NCBI GenBank assembly: GCA_030446805.1
Contig: JAUJMO010000001.1
Span: forward strand, 639,395 to 703,394
Source: Caulobacteraceae bacterium
GTDB taxonomy: Bacteria; Pseudomonadota; Alphaproteobacteria; Caulobacterales; Caulobacteraceae
DNA: 64,000 nucleotides
Reading direction: 5' to 3'
The notes below the pieces were generated by a model that was not told the origin of the DNA, searched no databases, and saw only the letters and a program-made list of their open reading frames with translations. Below, piece after piece: positions 45,608 to 55,175 of the stretch. Position numbers and translations under genes: made by a program. Each line of letters starts with the position of its first letter. Positions within the stretch are counted from its first letter, which is position 1.

Positions 45608-47425
45608 ATGACATCCTTGCGCTGTTGGGCCGCGACGCTGGCCGGAGCCGGTCTTCTCTTCGTTTCAACGGCCGTCACAGCCCAAAGCACGCAGGCCGAC
45701 TCTGGCGCAGCCGGCGTCGCCTCGCCGAACTCGGCCGCCCGGGCCTTCGAGCAGTTGCTCGACGAGCACTGGCGCTGGTGGCTCCGCAACCACCCCGTTC
45801 AGGCGACGGGCCTCGGCGTGCGCGACTACGACGATCAGCTGGACGATCCCTCGCTCCAGGCCTCGGCTCGCGAAGCCAGCGAAGCGAAAGCTTTTCTCCA
45901 GCGGCTGGACCGCATCGTCGTCGCCGAACTCTCGCCGGCGGACCGCATCAACCACGGCGTCCTGCGCCGCACCTTGAGCAACCGGGTGGAGGGAGAAGGT
46001 TTCGCCCAACGCGCTCAGCTCTTCAGCAATCGGCGCGGCTGGCACCTGAGCACGGCGCAGCTCCACGAGATGCTGCCGCTGTTCACCAAGAGCGACTACG
46101 AGAGCTATCTCGCGCGTCTCGCGAAGTATCCTGAGTTCAACCAGGCCGCCATGGCGACCACCCGCGAGGCCATCCGGGCCGGCGCCGTGCACCCGTGCGC
46201 GGCCATGAGCGGGTTCGACGCTTCGATCCTCGTCTACGCACGGGGAGACCCAGAGGGGTCCTCGTTCTTCGAGCCGTTCCACACCAAGCCCTCCGCGATC
46301 TCGGACGCAGACTGGGCGGCGTTGAGGACGCGCGCCCTTCAACTGATCACGACGCAGATCCAGCCCGAGTATCGCCGGTTTCACGAGTTCTACACGAAGG
46401 AGTACGCGCCCAAATGTCGTCAGGGCGTCGGCGCCTCGGCCATGCCCGGCGGCCGCGAGTGGTACGCCTATCGCGTGCGGGTGATGACCACCACGGACAT
46501 GACGCCCGACCAGATCCATCGCCTGGGCCTGAGCGAAGTGGCCCGCATCCGAGCGGAGATGGACGAGGCCGTCCGGCGCTCCGGCTTCAAAGGCGATCGC
46601 GCGGCCTACGTAGAACACCTCCGCACCGCCCCCCAGTATTATCCGAAGAGCGGCGAAGAGCTGCTGAACCTCGCGACGTTCTTGGCGAAGCGCATTGACG
46701 GCGAGATGCCGAAGCTGTTCGGGCGGCTGCCGCGGCTTCCCTATACGGTGAAGGCCGTGCCGCAGGCCGTGGCGGCGGGGACGACCACGGCGTACTATGA
46801 GCGAGGCGCCCCCGAGGCCGGTCGTGCGGGTGTCTACCGCGTCAATCTCAGCAAGCTCGACCAGCGCCCGCTTTTCGAGATGCCGGCGCTCACGGTCCAC
46901 GAGGCGGTCCCCGGCCATCACCACCAGATCGCGCTGCAGCAGGAACTGGACCTGCCGCCGTTCCGCCGTCACGCCGCATCGTTCACAGCCTTCAGCGAAG
47001 GCTGGGGGCTCTACTCCGAGCGGCTCGGGATTGAGATGGGGCTCTACGACACGCCGGAGAAAGACTTCGGCCGTTTGAGCTACGAGATGTGGCGAGCAAC
47101 CAGGCTGGTGGTGGACACCGGCTTGCACGACAAGGGTTGGACGCGCGAGCAGGCCATCCAGTTCATGCTCGAGAACACCGCGCTCAGCCGCGGCAACATA
47201 GAGGCGGAGGTGAACCGGTACATCGTCGATGCCGGTCAGGCGCTGGCTTACAAGATCGGCGAACTGAAGATCCGGGAGCTCCGCACCAAGGCGGAGAGGG
47301 AACTGGGCCCACGCTTCGATTTGCGCACCTTCCACGACGCGGTGCTGGAGAACGGCGCGGTGCCGCTGGACGTGCTCGAAACTCACGTGAACGGCTGGAT
47401 CGCGCGCCGGAAGGTCACGGAGTAG
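45608..47425 (+). CDS. DUF885 family exported hydrolase (copy 1)
   Basis: A 605-residue protein with a signal peptide (TLAGAGLLFVSTAVTAQS). DUF885 landmarks are ARAFEQLLDEHWRWWLRNHP, ADRINHGVLRRTL, TPDQIHRLGLSEVARIRAEM and the metal-binding-like TVHEAVPGHHHQIALQQEL near residue 430. SEGWGLYSERLGIEMGLYD and RNIEAEVNRYIVDAGQALAY (here GNIEAEVNRYIVDAGQALAY) follow. The family is related to zinc metallopeptidases; a few members have been reported as carboxypeptidase or peptidoglycan-related enzymes, but most are uncharacterised. A second DUF885 gene follows 164 bases downstream. GGGAG lies before the ATG. Confidence 0.88.
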   Translation: MTSLRCWAATLAGAGLLFVSTAVTAQSTQADSGAAGVASPNSAARAFEQLLDEHWRWWLRNHPVQATGLGVRDYDDQLDDPSLQASAREASEAKAFLQRLDRIVVAELSPADRINHGVLRRTLSNRVEGEGFAQRAQLFSNRRGWHLSTAQLHEMLPLFTKSDYESYLARLAKYPEFNQAAMATTREAIRAGAVHPCAAMSGFDASILVYARGDPEGSSFFEPFHTKPSAISDADWAALRTRALQLITTQIQPEYRRFHEFYTKEYAPKCRQGVGASAMPGGREWYAYRVRVMTTTDMTPDQIHRLGLSEVARIRAEMDEAVRRSGFKGDRAAYVEHLRTAPQYYPKSGEELLNLATFLAKRIDGEMPKLFGRLPRLPYTVKAVPQAVAAGTTTAYYERGAPEAGRAGVYRVNLSKLDQRPLFEMPALTVHEAVPGHHHQIALQQELDLPPFRRHAASFTAFSEGWGLYSERLGIEMGLYDTPEKDFGRLSYEMWRATRLVVDTGLHDKGWTREQAIQFMLENTALSRGNIEAEVNRYIVDAGQALAYKIGELKIRELRTKAERELGPRFDLRTFHDAVLENGAVPLDVLETHVNGWIARRKVTE

Positions 47426-47589
47426 CGCGCACGGCGACACTGTGAGAGCTACCCTTGGGCGGGCTCCCTGGGACTTGATCGCGCTCGAGCGCCCGCTTCA
47501 TCCACGACTGTCCGGGAAGCGGCGTTCCGATCACCCGAAACTCGCTCAAAGTGGACTTGCCCCCCTGGTGTGCGTGTAAGCTCATCCTC

Positions 47590-49506
47590 ATGATCCGCCC
47601 AACCGCCGCCCTTGGGGCCGCCGTCCTGCTGGCCGCGTGCGCCGCCACGCCCGACCCGCTCGCCGCGCCGGCCAAGCCCCCGGCGATCGCGACCGCCGCC
47701 GCCCTGGCCGAGGATCAGCGGCTGACCGCCTTGCTTGACCGCCACTTCGATGAGCGGGCGGCGCTCAATCCGCTGCAGCTGACGTCGCTGGGGCTGAAGG
47801 ATCGGTATGGAGAGCTGGGCGACTATACGGCCGAAGGCGACCGGGCGGAGACGGCCCTGGTGGGACGGCAGTTGGCCGAGATGCGGGCGGGCTTCGACCC
47901 CGCGCGGCTGAGCCCTGCGGGGCGGGTCTCGTTCCGGATGGCCGAATACAATGGCGAGCAGGCGCTGCGGCTGGCCAGGTGGCGCGATCACGGCTTCCTG
48001 TTCTCCGACCAGGGGACGCCCGCGGGCGCCATCACGGTGTCCTTGATCAATAATCATCGTGTGGACACGGTGGCGGACGCGGAGGCCTATGTTTCCCGGC
48101 TGCGCGCCATGGAGCGCGCGGGGCGGGAGATCCGCGCCGATTTCGAGGCGCGGGCCGCCAAGGGGATCACGCCGCCCAGCTTCGTCTTCGAGCCGGCCCT
48201 GCTCGACATGCGCAAGTTGATCAGCGGCGCGCCTTATGAGGGCGGGCCCGACAGCGCGGCCTGGGCCGACTTCAAGAGCAAGATCGGCAAGCTGTCGGCT
48301 GACAAGGCTGCCAAGGCGCGACTGCTGGCCGCCGGTCGCGCCGCCCTGCTCGGGCCCTACCGGAATGGGGTGCAACAGATGATCGCCGCCGTGGAGGCGG
48401 TACGGCCGCGGGCGACCTCCACGGACGGGGTGTGGCGGCTGCCGGACGGCGAGGCCTACTACGCCGACCGGGTGCGGGCCTCGACCACCACCGAGCTGAC
48501 GCCGGACGAGATCCACCGGATCGGCCTGGCGGAGGTGGCGCGCATTCGAGCGCGCATGGAGGCGGTCAAGCGCCGCGCGGGCTTTGAAGGGACGCTCGAC
48601 GAATTCTTCGCCCATGTGGAGACGACGCCGCGGCTGAAATATCCGAACACCCCGGAAGGGCGGGAGCTGTATCTGAAGGAGGCGCGCGGCTTCGTGGCCC
48701 AGGCCATGGCGGCGGCGCCGCGGTTCTTTCACCGGCTGCCCAAGGCGCCGCTGGAGGTTCGCGCGGTCGAGCCCTGGCGGGAGTCGACGGCGTCTATCGC
48801 CTTTTACAGCCGGGGAACGCCCGACGGCTCACGCCCGGGCATCTATTACGCGAACCTGGCCGATATGAGCCAGGTGTCGCGCGCCCAGGTCGAGACCCGG
48901 AGCTATCACGAGGGCGCGCCCGGACACCACTTCCAGAACGCCTTCGCCCAGGAGCAGACGGGCCTGCCCAAGTTCCGACGGTTCGGCGGCTACGGCGCTT
49001 ATGGCGAGGGCTGGGGGCTGTATTCGGAGAAGCTCGGCAAGGAGATGGGCTTCTTCCAGGACCCCTATTCCGAGTTCGGCGGGCTTTCGACCGAGCTGTG
49101 GCGCGCGGTCAGGCTGGTGGTCGATACGGGGCTGCACAGCAAGCGTTGGAGCCGGGAGCGCGCGGTGGCCTATCTCCGGGACAACAGCCTGCTCAGCGAA
49201 CGCGACGTGAACCGCGAGATCAACCGCTACATCACCAATCCGGGTCAGGCGACCAGCTACAAGATCGGCGAACTGAAGATCAGCGAACTGCGTGGGAGGG
49301 CTGAACGCGAGCTGGGCCCCCGCTTCGACGTCCGCGACTTCCATGCCGTGGTGCTGGACAACGGCTCCATGCCTCTCGCCGTGCTGGAGCAGCAGGTCGA
49401 GGCCTATATCGCAGCGAAGAAGGGCTCAACGCTGCGCCCTTCCCTGCCCGGTCGCGCAGGCGCCGGTGGGGCCGGGAGGGCCCGCTCTAGACCACCCCTG
49501 CCGTAG
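47590..49506 (+). CDS. DUF885 family lipoprotein hydrolase (copy 2)
   Basis: A 638-residue paralog of the preceding gene, with a lipoprotein signal (AALGAAVLLAACAATPD, Cys about residue 18). The same blocks are present: RHFDERAALNPLQLTSLGLK, TPDEIHRIGLAEVARIRARM (the exact counterpart of copy 1), the motif RSYHEGAPGHHFQNAFAQEQ, GEGWGLYSEKLGKEMGFF and VNREINRYITNPGQATSYKI. The C-terminal 30 residues are Arg/Pro/Gly-rich and not family-like, so the original stop may have been lost. Different export signals suggest that the two copies work at different envelope sites. Confidence 0.88.
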   Translation: MIRPTAALGAAVLLAACAATPDPLAAPAKPPAIATAAALAEDQRLTALLDRHFDERAALNPLQLTSLGLKDRYGELGDYTAEGDRAETALVGRQLAEMRAGFDPARLSPAGRVSFRMAEYNGEQALRLARWRDHGFLFSDQGTPAGAITVSLINNHRVDTVADAEAYVSRLRAMERAGREIRADFEARAAKGITPPSFVFEPALLDMRKLISGAPYEGGPDSAAWADFKSKIGKLSADKAAKARLLAAGRAALLGPYRNGVQQMIAAVEAVRPRATSTDGVWRLPDGEAYYADRVRASTTTELTPDEIHRIGLAEVARIRARMEAVKRRAGFEGTLDEFFAHVETTPRLKYPNTPEGRELYLKEARGFVAQAMAAAPRFFHRLPKAPLEVRAVEPWRESTASIAFYSRGTPDGSRPGIYYANLADMSQVSRAQVETRSYHEGAPGHHFQNAFAQEQTGLPKFRRFGGYGAYGEGWGLYSEKLGKEMGFFQDPYSEFGGLSTELWRAVRLVVDTGLHSKRWSRERAVAYLRDNSLLSERDVNREINRYITNPGQATSYKIGELKISELRGRAERELGPRFDVRDFHAVVLDNGSMPLAVLEQQVEAYIAAKKGSTLRPSLPGRAGAGGAGRARSRPPLP

Positions 49507-49644
49507 CGCCCTGGCTCAGGTCGGGCTGACCCCCGCCTCCGCGAAGTTCTTGAGGCGTAGCACGGCTCAGCAGTGGCTGCGGGTAGCACGGTCGAAGCCG
49601 CGGCTGCAGCCAGCCCTCGCGCGCTCGCGAACGCGTCGGCCCGC

Positions 49645-49800
49645 ACAGGGATTGACCGACCCTATCTGGAGGCGCGACCAGCCCTTCATCCAGATGCACC
49701 GGCTACAAGGGCCGCAGGACGCCCGGCGCGTGGTGGCCTATCGGGCCGATCAGGGCGTGACCTCCTGGCCCGATCTCTGGATGGAGCTTCGGCCGGTCTA
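49645..49800 (+). pseudogene. amidohydrolase fragment
   Basis: One frame ends FIQMHRLQGPQDARRVVAYR, ADQGVTSWPDLWMELRPV and a stop at 49799-49801; the adjacent frame has IDRPYLEA just upstream. This matches the segment GPYLEG...QMHxLxGPxDARRxVxYWADxGVTSFKAY of D-aminoacylase/dihydroorotase-like amidohydrolases. Only about 50 residues remain and the frame is broken, so it is the relic of a gene resembling its neighbours. The rest of 49507-49644 is unassigned. Confidence 0.5.
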
Positions 49801-51345
49801 GCGGGCGGGCGCCGCTTGGCGCGGCGTGGCCGGGGGCGGTTGGGGCATGGTCATGATCGAGCCGACCACCGCGATCGCTTCCCACAGGTTGCCGAGCCGC
49901 AGGTTTTCGTCCTCGGCATGCTGGTTATTGTCGTAGTTCCATAGCGCGACCGATACGCTCGGGGCGCCCAGGGTCTCGCTCAGGAGATAGAGCGGCAGAC
50001 TCCCGCCCATGGTGGGCAGCACAACGGTCGCGCCCTGAGCGCGCACCGCCTGCACCACGTCACGCGCCAGGGGGTGTTCCAGCCTCGTGCGCTCGGCGTT
50101 GTAGCCGCCCCGCTTCACCACGCGCGCGAGCAGCGGGTTACGCTGACGTTCCTCCTCGCTCGGTTCGGCTTCGGTGACGTGGAAGCCCTGGCTGCGGATA
50201 TGGGCGATCAGCTTCTCGTACTGCCGCTGCTGGTCGTTGCCCATCACCAGCCGCATGTCGACGGTCGCGGTCGCGGTGGTCGGGATGACATTGCGCGCCC
50301 TCTCACCGACGTCGGCGCTCCGCAGACCGTCGATGTTGAGCGACGGTTCCTGGATGAGCTCCACCAGCCGCTTGCCGCCGCCTTCGCCGCCGGCAAGTCC
50401 CAGCTCGGCCTTTAGTTGCGCGTCCGCGGCCGGGACCGCCTGGACGGCCTGCCGCTCGGCCGCACTCAGGGGGGTGACGTCGTCGTAAAAGCCCGCGATC
50501 GCGACACGCCCGGCAGCGTCCTTCATCGAAGCGAGCAAGCGGCTGAGCGACATCGCCGGGTTGGGCGCCCAGTTGCCGTAATGGCCGCTGTGGAGCGGCC
50601 GATTTGGGCCATAGACGGTTATGTCAGCCCCGGTGATCCCTCGCACGCCCAGCACCACCTGCTTGGCCCCGGACGGATGCGCAGGGCTGTCGAAGATCAC
50701 CCATCCGTCGGAGGCGAGCAGCGCCTTGTTGCGCGACAGAATGCCCGCGAGGTGGGGCGAACCGGCCTCCTCCTCACCCTCAAAGAAGATCTTCACGTTG
50801 AAGGATGGTCTGCGGCCCTGCGCCCGCAGCCCATCCACCGCTGACAGGATGGCCATCACGCCGGCCTTGTCGTCGGCGGCGGCTCGTCCGTACAGCCGCC
50901 ATTCCGGATCGATCGGTTCTCCCGGCCTGGGCAGTCGCAGCACCTCGCCCCCGCGGTCGAACCGGGCCGACCGCAAGGTGGGCTCGAACGGCTTGGAGGC
51001 GCGCCACTCCTCAGGCGCGACCGGCTGGCCGTCGTAGTGGGCGTAAAGGACGAGGGTCCGCCGCGCGCCGGGTACAAGCCATTCGCCGTACACGGCCGGT
51101 GGCACAGTCGGTCCGTCTCCCTCCAGCAAGCGGGGGTTCAACCCTCGCGTGCGCATCATCTGGACCAATTTGTCGGCGTTCCGACGGATGTTCGGCGTGT
51201 CGGACGCAACATTCGGGATCGAGAGCAACCCGACGTACTCGGACAGGATCGCAGCGCGGTTCGCCTCGACCCAATCGCGCACTTCGGCCCGGGCGGGCGA
51301 GCTTGCCAACAGGAGCGCCCAGAACAGCAGGAGACGTCTTTTCAT
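49798..51345 (-). CDS. exported M20 family metallopeptidase
   Basis: A 515-residue zinc peptidase with a signal peptide (MKRRLLLFWALLLASSPARA). Zinc ligands are seen in LVLYAHYDGQPVAPEEW, GRAAADDKAGVMAILSA and IFFEGEEEAGSPHLAG. The dimerisation domain starts near GADITVYGPNRPLHSGHYGN, and the C-terminal ligand region is DNNQHAEDENLRLGNLW. It resembles the carboxypeptidase/dipeptidase branch (ArgE/DapE/CNDP-like). It is preceded by an excellent AGAGGGCGAGG ribosome-binding site. The export signal places it in the periplasm, where it would act on imported peptides. Confidence 0.92.
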   Translation of the reverse strand: MKRRLLLFWALLLASSPARAEVRDWVEANRAAILSEYVGLLSIPNVASDTPNIRRNADKLVQMMRTRGLNPRLLEGDGPTVPPAVYGEWLVPGARRTLVLYAHYDGQPVAPEEWRASKPFEPTLRSARFDRGGEVLRLPRPGEPIDPEWRLYGRAAADDKAGVMAILSAVDGLRAQGRRPSFNVKIFFEGEEEAGSPHLAGILSRNKALLASDGWVIFDSPAHPSGAKQVVLGVRGITGADITVYGPNRPLHSGHYGNWAPNPAMSLSRLLASMKDAAGRVAIAGFYDDVTPLSAAERQAVQAVPAADAQLKAELGLAGGEGGGKRLVELIQEPSLNIDGLRSADVGERARNVIPTTATATVDMRLVMGNDQQRQYEKLIAHIRSQGFHVTEAEPSEEERQRNPLLARVVKRGGYNAERTRLEHPLARDVVQAVRAQGATVVLPTMGGSLPLYLLSETLGAPSVSVALWNYDNNQHAEDENLRLGNLWEAIAVVGSIMTMPQPPPATPRQAAPAR

Positions 51346-51495
51346 CCTCGCCCTCTTGCCCGGCCAGCGGTGACCAACCGGACCGGAGATCATCGCCGAA
51401 GTCTCGCCTGTCGTGGCCATTGGCGTGCAGTCCCCGCCGTAGGAGCACGCCGGACTGCGAAGTAGATGACCCACGGCGCCGCGGGTCAAGAACCA

Positions 51496-51515
51496 GTCCT
51501 TTCAGGTAAACGCGC
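51496..51515 (+). repeat. IS6-like terminal sequence remnant
   Basis: GTCCTTTCAGGTAAACGCGC matches 18 of 20 bases of the outer end of the IS6 element at 36154. It is followed by a weak version of the family 1 core (CCTGGCAACGCCC). Confidence 0.45.
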
Positions 51516-51568
51516 AGGTAGCCCTGGCAACGCCCTGCAACACCGCCCAATCAACGCCGACCGACAGC

Positions 51569-53284
51569 TCACCACCCCCAGTCGCGAGCGGAAGCGCGGC
51601 AGCCACCGTCCGGCCAGCCGCGCCAGCCACGACCCCGGACCACCTGGCCGGCCCGCCGGCCCGTGGGCTCGCCGTCGCTCAGGGTCAGGGCGCCGTTAAC
51701 GAGCACATGGGAGACGCCGGTCGCAAACTGCTGCGGCTTCTCGAAGGTGGCGTTGTCCTTGATCGACGCCGGGTCGAAGACGACAACGTCTGCGAAGAAG
51801 CCGGGCTTCAGCGCGCCGCGGTCTTTCAGGCCCAAGTTGGAAGCTGGGAGCGAGGTCAGCCGGCGTACCGCGTCCTGCAGCGTCGTCGTCTTCTCTTCAC
51901 GGACATATTTGCCCAGCAGGCGCGCGAAGTTGCCGTACGCCCTCGGGTGAGTGCTCGACTGCAGGAACACGCCCTCCGGCTCGCGCGCGCCCGCATCGGA
52001 CCCGAAGCTCATCCAAGGCAGGGCCGTCTGACGTCGGACGTTGTCCTCGCTCATCGTGAAATAGATCACGTCCACGCGGGAGCCGTCCTCGGCGACGAGG
52101 TCAACGGCGGCCTCTTCCGGGCTCACGCCGCGCTCCTTGGCCACCTGCGCCAGGGTCCTGCCTACCAGCGGCTTCAGCCCGGCTGTTTTGAAACCGACCA
52201 GGAGAACGCCTTCCGGGCCCGCCTCCCGCAGCCGCCCCTGCTCGCGCATCTCCTTGATCACCCGGGCTCGGGTTTCCGGGGTCTTCAGCCGGGCGACCCA
52301 GGCCTCGAGACCGCCTTCCTGGACCCAAAGCGGCATCGAAGCGTCGAGCCCGGTCGAACTGGCCGGATACGTGTACATGTCGGCGGTGATCCTGAGTCCG
52401 GACCTGCGTGCATCCTCGACGCGCGCGATCACCTCATCCAGCTTGCCCCAGTTGCTGCGGCCCGACTGTTTCAGGTGGTAGATCTCGGCCGGCGCGCCGG
52501 AGGCCCGCGAGATTGCGATCAGCTCGTCGACGGCTTCGACCAGCCGGGTGCTCTCGTTACGGATGTGGCTAATGTAGATTCCGCCGCACATTGCCGCCTC
52601 GCCGGCCAGCGCGGTCAGCTCCGGCGTTTCCGCAAAGAAGGCGGGAGCGTAGATCAGCGACGAGCCGACGCCGAGGGCGCCGTCCTCCATCGCGCGGCGG
52701 ACCAGAGCGCGCATGCGCGCGAGCTGCTCGGGAGTGGGGTCCACATCCCCTTCTCCGAGTTCGTGCATCCTCACGGTGGTGGCGCCGACGAAAGACGCCA
52801 CATTCGGCGACACCCCGCGCCGCTCAAGATGCCGCAGATATTCGTCCAGGGTCGTCCAGGCCACGTCGAACTTGATATCGCCCTGCCGCTGCAGCTCTCG
52901 GCGCTTCATCTCCTCGTTCCAGGGGCCCATGGACCAGCCTTCCCCGAACACCTCCAGGGTCACGCCCTGCCTGAGGTCGCTTTCGGCTTCCGGGTGCACG
53001 AGGAGCGTCTCGTTGGCCCAACTCAGCATGTTGATGAAGCCCGGCGAGACCGCCTTGCCCCGAGCGTCGATTTCGGATCGGCCGCGGCCCGGGGCGCGGG
53101 GTCCGACGTAGGCGATGCGGTCCCCCCGAATCCCCAGGTCCCCGACGAAGGGCGCCCCGCCCGAGCCGTCGTAGATGGAGCCGCCGCGCACCACCACGTC
53201 ATAGGGCTGTCTCTCGGCCGTCGAGGCGCAGGCGCTTGCAACCAGCGCGACCAGGGCGCAGGCGGCGCTCATCCAGCCTTTCAT
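51569..53284 (-). CDS. N-acyl-D-amino-acid deacylase family lipoprotein
   Basis: A 571-residue amidohydrolase with a lipoprotein signal (ALVALVASACAS). The body is of the D-aminoacylase type: YDVVVRGGSIYDGSGG, GDRIAYVG, GVTLEVFGEGWSMGPWNEEM, MEDGALGVGSSLIYAPAFFA, YISHIRNESTRLVEAVDELI, IYHLKQSGRSNWGKL, and the active-site SFGSDAGAREPEG plus THPRAYGNFARLL. In place of the usual His-x-His after the first strand it has PGFINMLSWANE, as in one known branch of the family, so the metal site is modified. The last 20 residues run past the usual end (GRRAGQVVRGRGW). Removal of N-acyl groups from D-amino acids fits with its peptidase neighbours. Confidence 0.85.
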   Translation of the reverse strand: MKGWMSAACALVALVASACASTAERQPYDVVVRGGSIYDGSGGAPFVGDLGIRGDRIAYVGPRAPGRGRSEIDARGKAVSPGFINMLSWANETLLVHPEAESDLRQGVTLEVFGEGWSMGPWNEEMKRRELQRQGDIKFDVAWTTLDEYLRHLERRGVSPNVASFVGATTVRMHELGEGDVDPTPEQLARMRALVRRAMEDGALGVGSSLIYAPAFFAETPELTALAGEAAMCGGIYISHIRNESTRLVEAVDELIAISRASGAPAEIYHLKQSGRSNWGKLDEVIARVEDARRSGLRITADMYTYPASSTGLDASMPLWVQEGGLEAWVARLKTPETRARVIKEMREQGRLREAGPEGVLLVGFKTAGLKPLVGRTLAQVAKERGVSPEEAAVDLVAEDGSRVDVIYFTMSEDNVRRQTALPWMSFGSDAGAREPEGVFLQSSTHPRAYGNFARLLGKYVREEKTTTLQDAVRRLTSLPASNLGLKDRGALKPGFFADVVVFDPASIKDNATFEKPQQFATGVSHVLVNGALTLSDGEPTGRRAGQVVRGRGWRGWPDGGCRASARDWGW

Positions 53285-53526
53285 CAGGCGTGTCTCCAGA
53301 ACGAACACGCGGATGAAACACCGAGCCGCGCTGCGGGTCCACAGCGCCAAGCGTCTGACCTGCTGTCCGATCTCGCCGATCCGGGGAAACTAAATTCCTG
53401 AACTCGCGGCCATCGCTCACGCGGCTTGCTCGATGCGCTCTGTTTCGCGCCGATTTCGCCTCGAAACTCGGGCGAGCGACGTCTTCGGCCGCTGTAGCAC
53501 TGCAGATCGAACGCCCGCTTCTGACT

Positions 53527-55092
53527 GAGGCTGTGTGAAAACAGCGAAGCACCGCAGAATTCCGACACCGCTGGATCGGGGATCTTCGGATGGGCCGCTT
53601 CATAGAGGGTGAGGATCGCCGCCAGCCCGCGCTCTTGCCGAGTTGCCTGGACGACTACGTGGGCGAGGATAACCCGGCGCGGGTGATCGACATCTTCGTC
53701 GATGAGATCGATCTCGGCGGACTGGGCTTCCAGGTCGTTCCGGCGGTGACGGGCCGGCCGGCGTACCACCCGGGAACGCTGCTCAAACTATACGTCTACG
53801 GCTACCTGAACCGGGTGCAGTCGAGCCGTAGGCTGGAGCGCGAAGCGCAGCGCAACGTCGAGCTGATGTGGCTCACGGGCAAGCTGGCGCCGGATCACAA
53901 GACCATCGCCGATTTCCGGAAGGACAACGGCCCAGCGATCCAAGCGGCCTGCGCTCACTTCGTCGTGCTCTGCCGGGAGATCGGCCTGTTCTCGCGGACG
54001 CTGGCGGCGGTGGACGGCAGCAAGTTCAAGGCGGTCAACACCCGCGACAAGAACTTCACGCCGGCGAAGCTGAAGAAGCGAGTCGAGCAGGTGGCCGAGC
54101 ACATCGCCGGCTACCTGCAGGAGCTCGACACCGCCGACCGCCTGGATGGCGACGCGGTCGAGGCCCGGGCCGAGAAACTGAAGGACAAGATCACCGTCCT
54201 CCGCACCCAGATGCAAGCGCTCAAGGCCATGGAAGCGAAGGTGGAGGCCTCCCCTGACGGCCAGGTCTCGTTGACCGATCCGGACGCCCGCTCCATGGCG
54301 ACCAGCGGCCGGGGCAGCGGGATGGTCGGCTACAACGTGCAGTCCGTCGTCGAGGCCGAGCACCACCTGATCGTCGCGCACGACGTCGTCACCACGGGCA
54401 GCGATCGTCAGCAGCTCGCCGCCATGAGCGAGAAGGCCAAGGCCGCCATGGGCGTGGATCGGCTCGAGATGCTGGCCGACCGCGGCTACTTCTCGGGCGA
54501 GGAGATCGTGGTCTGCGAGGCCATGGGCGTGACGCCCTACGTGCCCAAGCCGCTCACCTCAGGCGCCAAGGCCGACGGCCGCTTCGGCAAGCAGGACTTC
54601 CTCTACGTCCCCGAGCAGGACGTCTATCGGTGCCCCGCCGGCCAGCTTCTCCCACGCCACATGACGACGTGGAGAAGGGCCTGACCCTGCACCGCTACTG
54701 GGACCGCGCGAGCTGCCAAGCCTGCACTCTGAAGCCCAAGTGCACGCCGAGCGTCGAGCGGCGCGTCACCCGCTGGGAGCACGAGGCGACCATCGACGCT
54801 CTCCAACGGCGGATGGACCTCGCACCGTACGCCATGCGGGCGAGGCGCCGGACCGTCGAACACCCCTTCGGCACGATCAAGGCCTGGATGGGATCGACCC
54901 ACTTCCTCATGAAGCGGCTCACCAACGTGAAAACCGAGATCGGCCTCCACATCCTAGCCAACAACCTGAAGCGCGTGATGCAGATCATCGGCGTCGGTCC
55001 CTTGATGACCGCCATGCGGGCCTGAGGGCAAACGCCCCCTCGTCAGAAAAAGGCGTGGCAAGCTCATCCGCAGCGAGTTTCTACACAGCCTC
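53527..55092 (+). mobile_element. IS1182-family insertion sequence (frameshifted)
   Basis: A 1566-bp element bounded by GAGGCTGTGTGAAAAC and its near-inverse (14 of 16 bases) at 55077-55092. It is flanked by the direct repeat GACT on both sides (53523-53526 and 55093-55096), the target duplication. One transposase gene of the IS1182 type fills it. The intact ends and duplication mean a recent insertion. Confidence 0.88.
53590..55025 (+). pseudogene. IS1182-family transposase, one frameshift
   Basis: The first part (53590 to about 54668) has MGRFIEGEDRRQPALLPSCL, YHPGTLLKLYVYGYLNRVQS, the DDE-region AAVDGSKFKAVNTRDKNFT, TDPDARSMATSGRGSGMVGY and LADRGYFSGEEIVVCEAMGV. The zinc-finger-like C-terminal part is one frame back: VEKGLTLHRYWDRASCQACT, and the final Glu in RRTVEHPFGTIKAWMGSTHF. 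The join is consistent with loss of a single G near 54669. The product is therefore split and the element probably needs a helper copy. A sequencing error is the alternative. Confidence 0.85.
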
Positions 55093-55175
55093 GACTCATA
55101 GCGGGCATTGCGAACGTCTGCTCTCCGGATCCGCTACCGTTCCTTCTCGCTCTAGAAGGTTACCCGGCGGGTTTA

